Assembly: GCA_937949615.1 (NCBI GenBank)
Contig: CALEDQ010000004.1
Span: 62,001 to 126,000 of the forward strand
DNA: 64,000 nucleotides
Reading direction: 5' to 3'
Origin: an uncultured bacterium
GTDB taxonomy: Bacteria > Muiribacteriota > Ozemobacteria > Ozemobacterales > Ozemobacteraceae
This document shows positions 15,587 through 24,666 of the stretch, piece after piece (the stretch's first letter is position 1; the number at the start of each line of letters is the position of its first letter). Position numbers and translations under genes: made by a program. The notes beneath the pieces were generated by a model, which worked only from the letters and a program-made list of their open reading frames with translations, was not told the DNA's origin and did not search any database.

Positions 15587-18151
15587 TCAGTTGTTCAGGG
15601 CCGGGAGAGTTGTGTGCAGGGGGCGGGCGGCGGCGAGTTTGTTGAGCAGAAAGAGTTCGGGCCATCTGATCAGGGTCAGTCGCAGACGGCCGGTAGTTTC
15701 TTCGAGGCTGATTTTTTCGAGACCGGCCTTGCGGGCCTGGCCGGGGTTGATCTGCCAGTTAAGCCAGCCGTTGGCGCGCTGTTTCTGGTTTTTCAGCGCA
15801 TAGCGGGTCAGCAGGGCGTCGATTTCGCGGGCAACCGCGGCGGCCGGCGCAGTATCAGTGCCGGCAGCTTCGAGCTGCACCGGAAAAGCGGTTTCTTCGA
15901 CTTTTTTCGCGGGGCTAATGACTTTAACCAGGCAGATATCGTCTGGCGACAGAGACGCGGGCGGCCGAGGCGCCAGTTTGACGGCGGCCGAGAAATTGAC
16001 GCGGGCGATTGCCTGGCCCCAGGCGAAAAAATCGGGTTCGACGAGGTCGACCGCGAGAAAAGCGTCGACGAGTTCTGGGAAGTCGAGCATAAGACGACGG
16101 GCAAGCGCGGCTCTGATGAATTCGCGACTGCAGAAGGCCCATTTTTCGGGAATATTGAACAGCAGCCAGACCGTCTGTCTGACTACTGGCGGGCTGATTT
16201 TGAGCTTGCGGCTGGCATCGGGGCCCATGACGGTCAGACGCGCAATTTCGGCGGCCGAGGGGCAGGCACCACAGCCGGAGCAGGTTCCCCCACCCCACGG
16301 TGCCGCGATACAGGCCCTGATTTCGCGGCCGTTCTGCAAATTATGCCAGGTTCTGAACAGAAAGCTTTTTTCGACGCCGGTGGCGATATCATCCCACGGC
16401 ATAACCGTTTCAGCGGTTCTTTCGCTTTCAGCCAGAGAGCGCAGGCCGCGTTTTTTCAGCGCCGCCCGCCAGAATTCGAGAACCCGGCGGCTGATTTCGC
16501 CGCGGTAGCGAAAGTTTTGCGCAATCGAGGCTTCGACGAGCAGCGGCGTGTGGCGGCGATCGGCGAAAGCGATGAATTCAGAAACCAGTGCATCTTCAGG
16601 CCCGCTGCTGATACGGGCTTCGAAACCGGCTGTTTCGACAACCGCGGCCAGTTTTTTCAGCAGCTGCGCGAGAACATTTTCGGCGGGTCGCACAGGCGCG
16701 AACTGCATTGGCGTCTGTGGCGCCCGGAAAAGGGTCGCGAACGAAAAGGTCAGGCGGGGCCGGCAACCGGAGTTCTGACAGCGCCCCTTCACCTTTTCGA
16801 GAAACAGTCTGAATTCTTCGATATCAGCCTCAGTTTCGTAGCCGGTGGCGATGAGAAAAACCTTCATCTGTCGCATATTGCGCGCCAGCAGCAGATCGAT
16901 GCCGGCAAGAATGGTTTTTTCGTCGAGATTCTTCTGCAATATGGTGCGCAGACGTTCACTGATGCCTTCCATCGCACAGGTATAGGTGCGTTTGCCGGCT
17001 TCGAACTGCATGTCGAGAAGTTCGGGCGAATTCACCACCGCATCGAAACGCTGGCTTTTGATCGCAACCCGGTCGAACATCGTCGAAAGGCGCTCGACCA
17101 GCTGAAAAATATCGGAACAGGTATTGGCATTGAAGGTCATCAAAGAAATTTCGCGCAGGCCCATATTCGCCTTCAGAGAGCGGGCGGCGGCGAGAACCCT
17201 GTCGTAACTGTTTTCGCGGTAGGGTTTCTGTTCCCAGGATTCCTTGCAGAAGGAACAAAAAGACGGGCAGCCGGCTGAAACGATGACATGTGATGTCTGA
17301 GCACCTTCGTAGAGTAACGGCCCGCCGGTAAAAGTTTCTGATTCGTTACGGCAGGCGCTCTTGCTGCTGGGCACCGGCTTAAAAACGCCGTCAACCGCTT
17401 CGATCGAAGACAACGAACCGGTGGCCGCAAAAACCTGCCTGAAAGCGGCCGGGTTGTAGAACCCCGCCACCTGCTCCGCAAGCATTTCCAGCAGTGGCTG
17501 GCGTTCCAGCGAACGCTGGTCGCGCACTATTTCGAGCAGTCGGCGGAACACCTGCTCACCGTCGCCCATGACGACGCCATCGACGAGGCCGACCCCATCG
17601 GCTTCGCTGCCCGGGCAGCCATGCAGAATTGAGTGCACAAAAGAATTGCTGCCACCAAGAATGACAAGCGGTGAGCCCTGGCGGGTACGGCTGGCAATCG
17701 TCAGCGGCAGCCCCGAAAATTCAAGCATGGCCGGCAGGTTGATCAGTTCCTGCAGCACGGAGTTACTGATGGCGATGATATCGAAGGCACCAGCCGGCAT
17801 TTTGCTGGTGGTGCCGGTCATCAGAGGAATCGCCGCATCACGCAGCAGTTTTTCGTCGCGATCTGGCGGCAGAAAGGCCATATCGACGTAACAACCTTCG
17901 ACGGCGGCAGCCATCTGGTAGAGATAGGAATGAGTGATGCCGGCGGCAACTTCGCTGTATTCCGACAGTCTGACGATCAGAACCCGCACTTCCGCGTCGA
18001 AGAAACTGGTGGCCGGTATGGTATTGGGCTCGCCGCCGCTGAACCAGACGCCATTACCGGAAAGCAGATGGCGGTTACAGTTGAACCAGCCGGCAATGCG
18101 CTGTGCTTCGGCCCGCCAGTGTCCGTCAGAGGCTCTGCCTGTAACTGACAA
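15587..18151 (-). CDS. B12-binding/radical SAM protein (TIGR03960-like)
   Basis: The protein is about 854 aa. An N-terminal cobalamin-binding-like domain (VRVLIVRLSEYSEVAAGITHSYLYQMA onward, with VILGGSNSF) precedes a radical SAM core. Its 4Fe-4S motif is CPSFCSFCKE within VSAGCPSFCSFC. A conserved PWDDIATGVEKSFL segment follows, then a second cysteine cluster CSGCGACP, all as in the TIGR03960 family. The extra C-terminal region of about 230 residues resembles the DUF2344 position. Reaction unknown. No ATG fits: TTG at 18151 (after the FUN14 stop) is my choice, and TTG at 18205 is the longer alternative. Confidence 0.82.
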   Translation of the reverse strand: MSVTGRASDGHWRAEAQRIAGWFNCNRHLLSGNGVWFSGGEPNTIPATSFFDAEVRVLIVRLSEYSEVAAGITHSYLYQMAAAVEGCYVDMAFLPPDRDEKLLRDAAIPLMTGTTSKMPAGAFDIIAISNSVLQELINLPAMLEFSGLPLTIASRTRQGSPLVILGGSNSFVHSILHGCPGSEADGVGLVDGVVMGDGEQVFRRLLEIVRDQRSLERQPLLEMLAEQVAGFYNPAAFRQVFAATGSLSSIEAVDGVFKPVPSSKSACRNESETFTGGPLLYEGAQTSHVIVSAGCPSFCSFCKESWEQKPYRENSYDRVLAAARSLKANMGLREISLMTFNANTCSDIFQLVERLSTMFDRVAIKSQRFDAVVNSPELLDMQFEAGKRTYTCAMEGISERLRTILQKNLDEKTILAGIDLLLARNMRQMKVFLIATGYETEADIEEFRLFLEKVKGRCQNSGCRPRLTFSFATLFRAPQTPMQFAPVRPAENVLAQLLKKLAAVVETAGFEARISSGPEDALVSEFIAFADRRHTPLLVEASIAQNFRYRGEISRRVLEFWRAALKKRGLRSLAESERTAETVMPWDDIATGVEKSFLFRTWHNLQNGREIRACIAAPWGGGTCSGCGACPSAAEIARLTVMGPDASRKLKISPPVVRQTVWLLFNIPEKWAFCSREFIRAALARRLMLDFPELVDAFLAVDLVEPDFFAWGQAIARVNFSAAVKLAPRPPASLSPDDICLVKVISPAKKVEETAFPVQLEAAGTDTAPAAAVAREIDALLTRYALKNQKQRANGWLNWQINPGQARKAGLEKISLEETTGRLRLTLIRWPELFLLNKLAAARPLHTTLPALNN

Positions 18152-18155
18152 TTTA

Positions 18156-18596
18156 TCAGCCTTTGCGGAAACCAAGCCAGAAGCCGACAATGAACGAGCC
18201 GGCAAAGGGCAGGTTGTAGGTTATCACTGACATCAGGCCGGTAGCCGAGCGCTCGATGCTTTCGTCGGGCACGGCGCTCTTGATTTTGTTCCAGTCGATG
18301 GTGATGAAGCTGTTGAATGCAAGCCACTGCAGCGAGATAAAAGCGACACCCACAATCAGAGCAAGCATTTTGGCGAACTTTTTGAGGGTGAAACCGACAG
18401 CCCAGCCCGCAATTCCGCCACCGCCAAGGGTGCCGAGCAGAAATTTCACGTCTGGCGGCAGCCCGCCGGACATTGCTTCAGCACCGGGCGTGGCCGGGCC
18501 GGAAGCCAGCGACTGCGCTTCCAGAAGCTCGGGAAGCATGAGCAGCAGGCCAGTCAGCAGCAGGCCGGAAACCAGGTTTTTCTTTGGTGTCAACAT
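18156..18596 (-). CDS. FUN14-domain membrane protein with signal sequence
   Basis: The protein (146 aa) has an N-terminal hydrophobic segment (about residues 9-27) followed by a linker. The FUN14 core then shows GGGGIAGWAVGFTLKKFAKMLA, a second helix ending FISLQWLAFNSFITIDWNKI, and a glycine-rich C-terminal helix (FAGSFIVGFWLGFRKG). FUN14 proteins are small membrane proteins known mainly from mitochondria, with scattered prokaryotic members of unknown role. It sits directly upstream of the radical-SAM gene and may be coupled to it. Confidence 0.72.
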   Translation of the reverse strand: MLTPKKNLVSGLLLTGLLLMLPELLEAQSLASGPATPGAEAMSGGLPPDVKFLLGTLGGGGIAGWAVGFTLKKFAKMLALIVGVAFISLQWLAFNSFITIDWNKIKSAVPDESIERSATGLMSVITYNLPFAGSFIVGFWLGFRKG

Positions 18597-18625
18597 GAAT
18601 GAGCAGTTAAAGAGCTGTTGTCAGA

Positions 18626-19726
18626 TCAGGGTTTATTGGTGTCAGGGGCAGTCAGCAGGTCTGAAACCTTCTTGATCTGATAGATACCCTCGCCGGTGGC
18701 GACCCAGAGGTCACCGTTAAGCCAGGCAAGGCCGGTAACGGCCGCTTTGGGCAGGCCGGGCATCAGAGTCGCGATATCGAGCCATTCAGCCCCGCGCAGG
18801 GCGGCGAGGCCTTTGTCGGTGCCGACGAACAGGATTTCCTGGTTATCGCTGGCGGCGAGAGCGTTGACGACGTTGCCGGGCAGCGGACTGTTACCGGAAA
18901 CGAGGTCTTCGACAATCTGGCCGGCGCGTTGCACCCACTCGCGATGCTGCGCGGTGTAGATATTCCAGGTATTGGCCATGTCGGTGACGGTGAGCCCGCT
19001 GGTGGTGCCGACCGCCAGCATACCCTGGTAAGGCATGATGACCTTGATGTTGTTTCCGGGCAGGCGGCAGTTCGACGGGCTCGCGGGCACGTCAATCAGC
19101 GATGAGCCCATGACCGATTTGGCCGGGCCGGTATAATTCTGGAACAGACCGGAAGCCATGCGGGCCATACCGGCGCGGGTGCCGACCCAGAGCTGGCCCT
19201 GGCCGTCGAACATAACCTGGGTCACTTCGTCCATGACCAGGCCGGCATTGTCTTTGCCCATCGGGGTCAGGCCGCCACCGTTCGAATAGACGACCCCGTA
19301 AGCGGTGGCGACGGCGAGTTCGCTGCCTTTGCCGATTACCGAGCGGGCGCGGCCACCGGTATAGACAGACGACCAGTTATTGCCGTCAAAACGGCAGGCA
19401 CCGTTGTCGGTAGCGATCCAGAGAACATTGTCGCTGACTTTGAGGTCTTCGATGATGTCAGAGCCGAGAACATTGGTATTCTTGCGCTGATGAATCTGCC
19501 AGTTAACGCTGTCGAAGGTAAACAGGCCCTTCTGTGAGCCGGCCCAGATCTTGTTGGCAAACGCAGCCAATGAGGTAATTGCCTCTTCGGGCAGCCCCTT
19601 GCTGCGGGTAAAATGCTCGATTTCAAGTTTAGCAGGTTTTGCCGGAGCCTTGGGCGCGCCGCAGCCGGTTACGAAAAGCAGCAGAGAGCAGACGATGGCT
19701 GACAGCAGCAGATTTCTGGCGTTCAT
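18626..19726 (-). CDS. Lipoprotein with two-component-regulator-type beta-propeller
   Basis: The protein (366 aa) has a lipoprotein signal peptide with lipobox VTGC (Cys near residue 22). About six blade repeats follow, each with a W.GT..G/L.R core: IWAGSQKGLFTFDSVNWQ, LWIATDNGACRFDGNNW and LWVGTRAGMARM. These are typical of the regulator-propeller (Reg_prop) family, here without a kinase domain. It is probably an envelope-anchored binding or sensing protein. The genes on either side are oriented the same way with short gaps, so an operon with the FUN14 and radical-SAM genes is plausible. Confidence 0.8.
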   Translation of the reverse strand: MNARNLLLSAIVCSLLLFVTGCGAPKAPAKPAKLEIEHFTRSKGLPEEAITSLAAFANKIWAGSQKGLFTFDSVNWQIHQRKNTNVLGSDIIEDLKVSDNVLWIATDNGACRFDGNNWSSVYTGGRARSVIGKGSELAVATAYGVVYSNGGGLTPMGKDNAGLVMDEVTQVMFDGQGQLWVGTRAGMARMASGLFQNYTGPAKSVMGSSLIDVPASPSNCRLPGNNIKVIMPYQGMLAVGTTSGLTVTDMANTWNIYTAQHREWVQRAGQIVEDLVSGNSPLPGNVVNALAASDNQEILFVGTDKGLAALRGAEWLDIATLMPGLPKAAVTGLAWLNGDLWVATGEGIYQIKKVSDLLTAPDTNKP

Positions 19727-19741
19727 GGCTTGCTCCCGGGT

Positions 19742-20500
19742 TTATTTCTGGTAGATTTTCATCAGGTTGCGAATTTCCATGGTGCCTGATGCAACGCTGG
19801 TGCGATGGGTGGTGCCATGCAGAACGACGCGGGTGCCGGGCATGGTTTTGAGCTTTTCGCTCCAGGCTTCAGAAAGAACTTCGAGGCCGCGGTCTTTTTT
19901 GCCGAGGCGGTCTTCTTTAATATAGACCTTGTCTTTATGCAGCAGGATGCTGCCGCGCACGGTTTCTTCCTGGGTCCAGACTTTTGCCGGTTCGGCCGGT
20001 TTCTTTTCTTTTTTGTTGCGGCGACCCTTTTTCTGCTTGCGTTCTTCTTCGGGCAGATAATTATTGGGGTTCTTCACTTTTCTGACGGCCTGGGCGGTCC
20101 AGAGAAGAACGGTCGGCACGCTCTTTTTAACGGTTTCGCTTTTTTCTTCGCCGGTTTTCAGTTCGTATTCGGTAGCGATATTGCCGATCAGGTCGGCTTC
20201 GATAACGGTTCCGTAGTTTATCTGACCACGGTCACGCTTGTTGCGGCGGTCGCGGTATTCGCGCGGCAGGTCGAAACTGACCCAGCTGCCGGTGGCCAGC
20301 GCCAGATCCGTGGTATCAGAGCCAACGAAATCAAGAATCTTCATGCTGACGCGGTCGCGGTAGATCGATTCGACCTTGCCAATGGCGGTAAATTCAACGA
20401 CCGACGCATCAGAATACAGAGTGGCACCGAGAAATATCGAAAAAACGCATGCCAGCACTGAAAACAAGACCCTCTGGCGGGCAATCAGATTCTTTTGCAT
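19742..20500 (-). CDS. Exported basic hypothetical protein
   Basis: The protein is about 252 aa from the ATG preceded by AGGAGA near 20500. An N-terminal signal or anchor (RVLFSVLACVFSIFLGATLY) is followed by a beta-rich domain starting FTAIGKVESIYRDRVSMKI. A central highly basic insert (KQKKGRRNKKEKKPAEP) precedes a second beta-rich domain ending TMEIRNLMKIYQK. The family is not recognised. A stop 15 nt upstream of the propeller lipoprotein start suggests cotranscription. Confidence 0.65.
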   Translation of the reverse strand: MQKNLIARQRVLFSVLACVFSIFLGATLYSDASVVEFTAIGKVESIYRDRVSMKILDFVGSDTTDLALATGSWVSFDLPREYRDRRNKRDRGQINYGTVIEADLIGNIATEYELKTGEEKSETVKKSVPTVLLWTAQAVRKVKNPNNYLPEEERKQKKGRRNKKEKKPAEPAKVWTQEETVRGSILLHKDKVYIKEDRLGKKDRGLEVLSEAWSEKLKTMPGTRVVLHGTTHRTSVASGTMEIRNLMKIYQK

Positions 20501-20575
20501 TGAGTTCTCCTGCAGATAAAAAAGGATTTGAGAATGTATACCATATCTTGCCGACCGACGCAAAATTGTTATAAG

Positions 20576-21301
20576 TCAGACGATTTTATTTTGGGGGCGG
20601 GTGCGGGCGATGATGCCGACGCCAAAACACAGGCAGACCGGCAGAAAGCCGGCCGGGTGGCCGCTGACTTCGACGATCTCGAAATGCCGGCCGATCGTTC
20701 TGACAAGTTCGCGATAATCGAAACCCTTGTGCTGATGGCGTTTGATTCTGCCGGTATGGCCAAAAGTGGCATCGACAAGCTCGGTCAGAGAATAATTATA
20801 ATTGTCGCGGCTGAAAAGTTTTTTTATCAGCCATTTTGTGAGAAAAACCGGCCCGATCTCGTTAGGAACCGTAACCAGCAGATAGCCATCGAGGTGCCGG
20901 GCGATTTTTTCGAGATAAGCATCGCACAGTTCCGGGGAAAGATGTTCGAGGGTTTCCATTGCCACCGCGAGCGTGAATTTTTCGTGGTCAGCAACCGGAA
21001 TCGCGGCAGGTACGGTCACTCTGGCAAACCTGAGCGAAGGCTGCCCGGCCCAGCGCTGCTGCGCGGCCGCGAGGCCCTGTTCCCAGCCTGCATCGACGCC
21101 GAGGTAGCTGCCCGGTGATTGCGGCAGAAAATCGAGCAGTTTGCCGTCAAAGCAGCCAAGCTCGAACACTGAAGTGAGCGGAATGTGCAGGCGCACAACG
21201 GCATCGGCAACCCAGACAAACCGCGCCAGATGCAGACGGCGCCGCAAACCACCTGAAAACAGGCGTTCATTATAGCCAAAGCCATTTTTTTTGCTCTTCA
21301 T
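20576..21301 (-). CDS. Class I SAM-dependent methyltransferase
   Basis: The protein (241 aa) has a Rossmann-fold methyltransferase core: SVFELGCFDGKLL (motif I, about residues 45-57), YLGVDAG (motif II acidic residue) and AMETLEHLSPE (motif IV region), then YLLVTVPNEIGP. The EHL and VPNEIG elements are common in UbiG/polysaccharide-cluster methyltransferases. It is divergent from the polysaccharide gene cluster that starts at 21383, so a role in modifying surface glycans is an inference. Confidence 0.8.
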   Translation of the reverse strand: MKSKKNGFGYNERLFSGGLRRRLHLARFVWVADAVVRLHIPLTSVFELGCFDGKLLDFLPQSPGSYLGVDAGWEQGLAAAQQRWAGQPSLRFARVTVPAAIPVADHEKFTLAVAMETLEHLSPELCDAYLEKIARHLDGYLLVTVPNEIGPVFLTKWLIKKLFSRDNYNYSLTELVDATFGHTGRIKRHQHKGFDYRELVRTIGRHFEIVEVSGHPAGFLPVCLCFGVGIIARTRPQNKIV

Positions 21302-21382
21302 ATATGCTTCGGGGTGCCGGCGGTTGTTTTATTGCCGCAGATAAATTAACATAGCCTGATTCTGACAGGAAGAAATATCGAC

Positions 21383-22648
21383 ATGTTTCGTTCGCTGCTG
21401 GCGGGCATGACCACTTTCATTTTTATTTTCGGCTGGAAAATCAGTTCTGTAGCCGACCTGATACTCATTGCGTCGCTGCTTCTGATTTTTCTCGGCTTCT
21501 GGCGCGGCACTCTGCTGACCCACCGGATCATCGGCCAGGCGGTTGCCGCCCTGGGGCTGCTCTGCATCTACACGCTCGCCATCTGTCTGGTCAACGGGCT
21601 TTTCGACACCCAGATTGCGCTGCGGTCGATACGGGCGCTGCTGAATCTTCTGGGCGGCATCTGTCTGGTGAATCTCTATTATTTCTGGGGCCCGCAGACC
21701 TATTCTGAAAGGCTCAACCGCGACATCTATCTTTCGCTGGTCGCGCATGCGGTGCTGATGATCGGCATGTATTTCAGTCATCACCTGCGGGAAACGGTCT
21801 ATGAAATAACCGATGCGACTTCTTACGTCAATCTTGTGACTCCGTTTCTCGATGGTTATCGCATTGCCGGGCTGACTTACGGTCTGTCACAAACCTCTGT
21901 GCTGCAGATGCTGGGTTTGCTGCTCGCCCCGATGGTGATTCGCAATGCGGCAGGCAATAGCGCCCGCCTTTTTTATCTCGCCGGGGTGCCGATCCTGCTG
22001 ATTTCAATGATAATCTGCGGCCGTTCCGGCCTGTTGCTGACTCTGCTGTTTGCGCCATTCATTCTGGCGGCCCTGCTCAAAAGCGCCGTAACGACTTCAC
22101 CAACCCGGAGTCTCGTCAATTTCGCCAGAATTGCCGGTGCTGCCGGTCTGGTGGCAATGCTGCTGTTTGCAATGATCAACTATTTTCCCGAGCGTTTTTC
22201 GTATTCTCTGTATCAGGCCGGCGAAATTTTTCTTGCCCTTGAACTCAAGGGGCCGGGCGTCGAGGTGCTTTCCCCGATGTTTTTTCTGCCCGACAGCTTG
22301 CCCGAGTTTATCTTTGGCTCTTCGAATCTTGGCCGCGGCAGTCTCGAATACATTCCTTCCGATGTCGGCTGGGTCAAAACCCTGTTTGCGATTGGCCTGA
22401 TCGGAACGGTCCTGATGCTGGTTCCCTTTCTTCTCGGCATGCGCGCGGCCCTGCTCGTCGCAAAAACCGACCTCTATGCCGGCTTTGCCGGTTTCTGCGT
22501 TTTTCTTTCAGCGCTGCTGCTCAACACCAAAGAGCTCGCCCTGCTGACCCGCAACCAGTGGTCGGTGCAGGTGCTGATCCTGACGCTGCTCTGTTTCAAA
22601 ATTGCCGGAGCCGGCGAAAAGACCGCCGAGGCTGCGCATGCCGGCTAA
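21383..22648 (+). CDS. O-antigen polymerase/ligase-like membrane protein
   Basis: The protein (421 aa) is a polytopic membrane protein with about ten to twelve hydrophobic helices and a larger extracytoplasmic loop near residues 270-320 (LELKGPGVEVLSPMF..GSSNLGRGSLEYIPSDVGWVK). That layout is typical of Wzy/WaaL-like proteins. Sequence motifs in these families are weak, so polymerase and ligase cannot be told apart. It opens a plus-strand run of overlapping polysaccharide genes: flippase, methyltransferase, glycosyltransferases, Wzz. An AGGAAG box precedes the ATG. Confidence 0.72.
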   Translation: MFRSLLAGMTTFIFIFGWKISSVADLILIASLLLIFLGFWRGTLLTHRIIGQAVAALGLLCIYTLAICLVNGLFDTQIALRSIRALLNLLGGICLVNLYYFWGPQTYSERLNRDIYLSLVAHAVLMIGMYFSHHLRETVYEITDATSYVNLVTPFLDGYRIAGLTYGLSQTSVLQMLGLLLAPMVIRNAAGNSARLFYLAGVPILLISMIICGRSGLLLTLLFAPFILAALLKSAVTTSPTRSLVNFARIAGAAGLVAMLLFAMINYFPERFSYSLYQAGEIFLALELKGPGVEVLSPMFFLPDSLPEFIFGSSNLGRGSLEYIPSDVGWVKTLFAIGLIGTVLMLVPFLLGMRAALLVAKTDLYAGFAGFCVFLSALLLNTKELALLTRNQWSVQVLILTLLCFKIAGAGEKTAEAAHAG

Positions 22649-23921
22649 ACTCTGGCTGAATGCCGGCAAACTGCTGTGTGGCAGCGGCCTGAGCGCAATC
22701 ATGCTGCTGCTGACCGCCGCCGTCAGTGCCAGAACTCTCGGAACGCACGATTTCGGGGTTCTCGTCTTCGTTCAGGCTCTGGCTCTGGTTGTCGGCCAGA
22801 TTTTCAGTTTCAACGCCTGGCAGGCGGTGGTGACTTTCGGCAGTCAGGCAGTGCAGCAGAACGACGAAGACAGACTCGGGAAAATCGTAAAGATGGCTTT
22901 CTGCCTTGACCTGGCCGGCGGCTTCGTCGCCTGGCTGACGCTGTTCGCCGCCGGGGGCATGCTGGTCAGAATGGCCGGCTGGCCGGCAGAAGCGGCCTCG
23001 ATGCTCATGGTCTACAGTCCGGCTGTTATTTTCAGCGGCACCGGGGCAACGATCGGCTCGCTGCGGCTCTTCAGACATTTCGGAATTCTGGCAGCCGCGC
23101 TGGCGATCGCGCCCCTGTTCCGGCTGCTGGGCACTTTCGCGGCAATGTTCTACGGTTGCGGTCTTTACGGTTTCGTCATTGTCAACCTTGCCGCCACCCT
23201 GGCTGGCCAGCTGGCGCTCTTCAGCATGACGGTCAGCAGTATCGGCCGGCAGAGGGTTTTCGCTTTCTTCAGCCGGCCGGTTCGCGGTTTCTGGCAGGAA
23301 TTTTCTCAATTCAGAGCGTTCGTCTGGACCACGAACCTGCATTCGACGCTGAAAATGCTGAGTCGCGAGGCAGATCAGCTGCTGACTGCCGTTGTCATAG
23401 GGCCAGCCGGCATTGCCCTGCTGAAGGTCGCCCGACAGTTTGCCAGAATTCTGCCGATCTTCGGCGATCCGCTGTATCAGACGCTTTTTTCAGAACTGAG
23501 CGAGTTGCAGGCGCAGGGGCGCAGGCGTGAATTCGCACAGCTGGTGCACAGATCGGCGGTCACGGCCATGCTGAGCGGTATTGCCGGCCTGCTCTTTTTC
23601 TGGCTTTTCGGTCGACCGGTAATCGTCATGGCTTTTGGCGAAAGCTTTGCCGGCGCCTGGCTGACGGCGATGATCTTCATGGTGGCAATGATCCTCGGAC
23701 TGGGCGGGATTCCACTGCAGCCGGCAATGCTGGCGCTCGGGCAGCCAGAAGCTTCTTTCAGAATCAACCTGCTGGCCACCACGGTTTATCTGGCGGCTCT
23801 GCTGCCTCTGGCGGGCAAATTCGGAATCGAAGGTGCCGCCGGTGCTTATGTGCTATATTTTGTCATCTGGGATACACTTATGTATATTCGCCTGAGAAAA
23901 GAGATGGGTGGCAATGACTGA
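22638..23921 (+). CDS. Polysaccharide flippase (Wzx/MATE-like)
   Basis: The protein is about 427 aa with around twelve to fourteen hydrophobic helices in two similar halves. The opening is typical of Wzx lipid-linked oligosaccharide flippases (SAIMLLLTAAVSARTLGTHDFGVLVFVQA). The last helices end VLYFVIWDTLMYIRLRKE. I start at the ATG at 22638, which has a GAGG box and overlaps the preceding stop by 11 nt. A longer frame begins at 22602. It should move undecaprenyl-linked sugar units across the inner membrane. Confidence 0.85.
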   Translation: MPAKLWLNAGKLLCGSGLSAIMLLLTAAVSARTLGTHDFGVLVFVQALALVVGQIFSFNAWQAVVTFGSQAVQQNDEDRLGKIVKMAFCLDLAGGFVAWLTLFAAGGMLVRMAGWPAEAASMLMVYSPAVIFSGTGATIGSLRLFRHFGILAAALAIAPLFRLLGTFAAMFYGCGLYGFVIVNLAATLAGQLALFSMTVSSIGRQRVFAFFSRPVRGFWQEFSQFRAFVWTTNLHSTLKMLSREADQLLTAVVIGPAGIALLKVARQFARILPIFGDPLYQTLFSELSELQAQGRRREFAQLVHRSAVTAMLSGIAGLLFFWLFGRPVIVMAFGESFAGAWLTAMIFMVAMILGLGGIPLQPAMLALGQPEASFRINLLATTVYLAALLPLAGKFGIEGAAGAYVLYFVIWDTLMYIRLRKEMGGND

Positions 23922-24666
23922 TCGGCGTCAGCAGCAGGAATCGCTCTACCGGTTTCCGTATCACTATCTGCCGCAGCTTGACGAAAGCGGTGGATTCAGC
24001 AGATTCATGGCGCTGAGCTGGGGGTTTGGCTACCTCTGCTGCCTGCTCAACGCAGCGGAAGAAATTCTCGCGGCGGCACCGGCAAGCATTCTCGACGTCG
24101 GCTGTGGCGACGGGCGCCTGCTTTCGCTGCTTGCCGGCCGCACAGACGCGGCTCTCACCGGCATCGACAACAGTGAAAAGGCGATTGCGCTGGCGCGGGC
24201 CCTCAATCCCGGCCGGAATTTCATCGCTGGCGGCCTTGACGGGTTTAATGAAAAATCTGCCTGTGTCAGTTGTCTCGATGTGCTCGAACACATCGCCGAC
24301 GGCGAGACTGCCGGGTTTATCGACCGGATCTGCGACCTCGTGCAGCCGGGCGGCCGATTGATCGTCGGGGTTCCGTCTGTTAACCGGCCCTTCTCAAGCA
24401 AGCATTACCGCCATTATAGCGAGTCGACGCTTCTCGCTCAGCTGGCAGCAGAAACGCGCGGTCTGACCGTCGAAAAGGTCAGGCACGTTTTCAATGGCAG
24501 CGACCGGCTTTTTCGTCTTTACAGTCGACTGACCTGTAACCGCTGGTGGTTTATCGGCTGCGGTTCTGTCGAGACGCTGGTATGGCGGTATGTCTGGCAA
24601 AGGCTGCGGCAGGCTGAGCCGGCGACCGGGCATCAGATTCTCGTGACTCTGCGGCGACCGGCATGA
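23914..24666 (+). CDS. Class I SAM-dependent methyltransferase in the glycan cluster
   Basis: The protein is about 250 aa. Motif I is SILDVGCGDGRLLSLL (near residues 50-65), motif II is LTGIDNSEKAI and the post-core region has CLDVLEHIAD...GGRLIVGVPS. It resembles UbiG/COG2227-type methyltransferases found in O-antigen clusters. The start overlaps the flippase stop by 8 nt and its own stop overlaps the next gene by 4 nt, so it is translationally coupled to both. Likely substrate: a sugar or lipid-linked glycan of this locus (inferred). Confidence 0.85.
   Translation: MTDRRQQQESLYRFPYHYLPQLDESGGFSRFMALSWGFGYLCCLLNAAEEILAAAPASILDVGCGDGRLLSLLAGRTDAALTGIDNSEKAIALARALNPGRNFIAGGLDGFNEKSACVSCLDVLEHIADGETAGFIDRICDLVQPGGRLIVGVPSVNRPFSSKHYRHYSESTLLAQLAAETRGLTVEKVRHVFNGSDRLFRLYSRLTCNRWWFIGCGSVETLVWRYVWQRLRQAEPATGHQILVTLRRPA

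Noticed and set aside
15614..17278. Long open frame (554 codons) on the plus strand opposite the radical-SAM gene
   Set aside because: It is the mirror frame of a well-supported gene, has no family motif or ribosome-binding site, and its composition is that of antisense GC-rich DNA.
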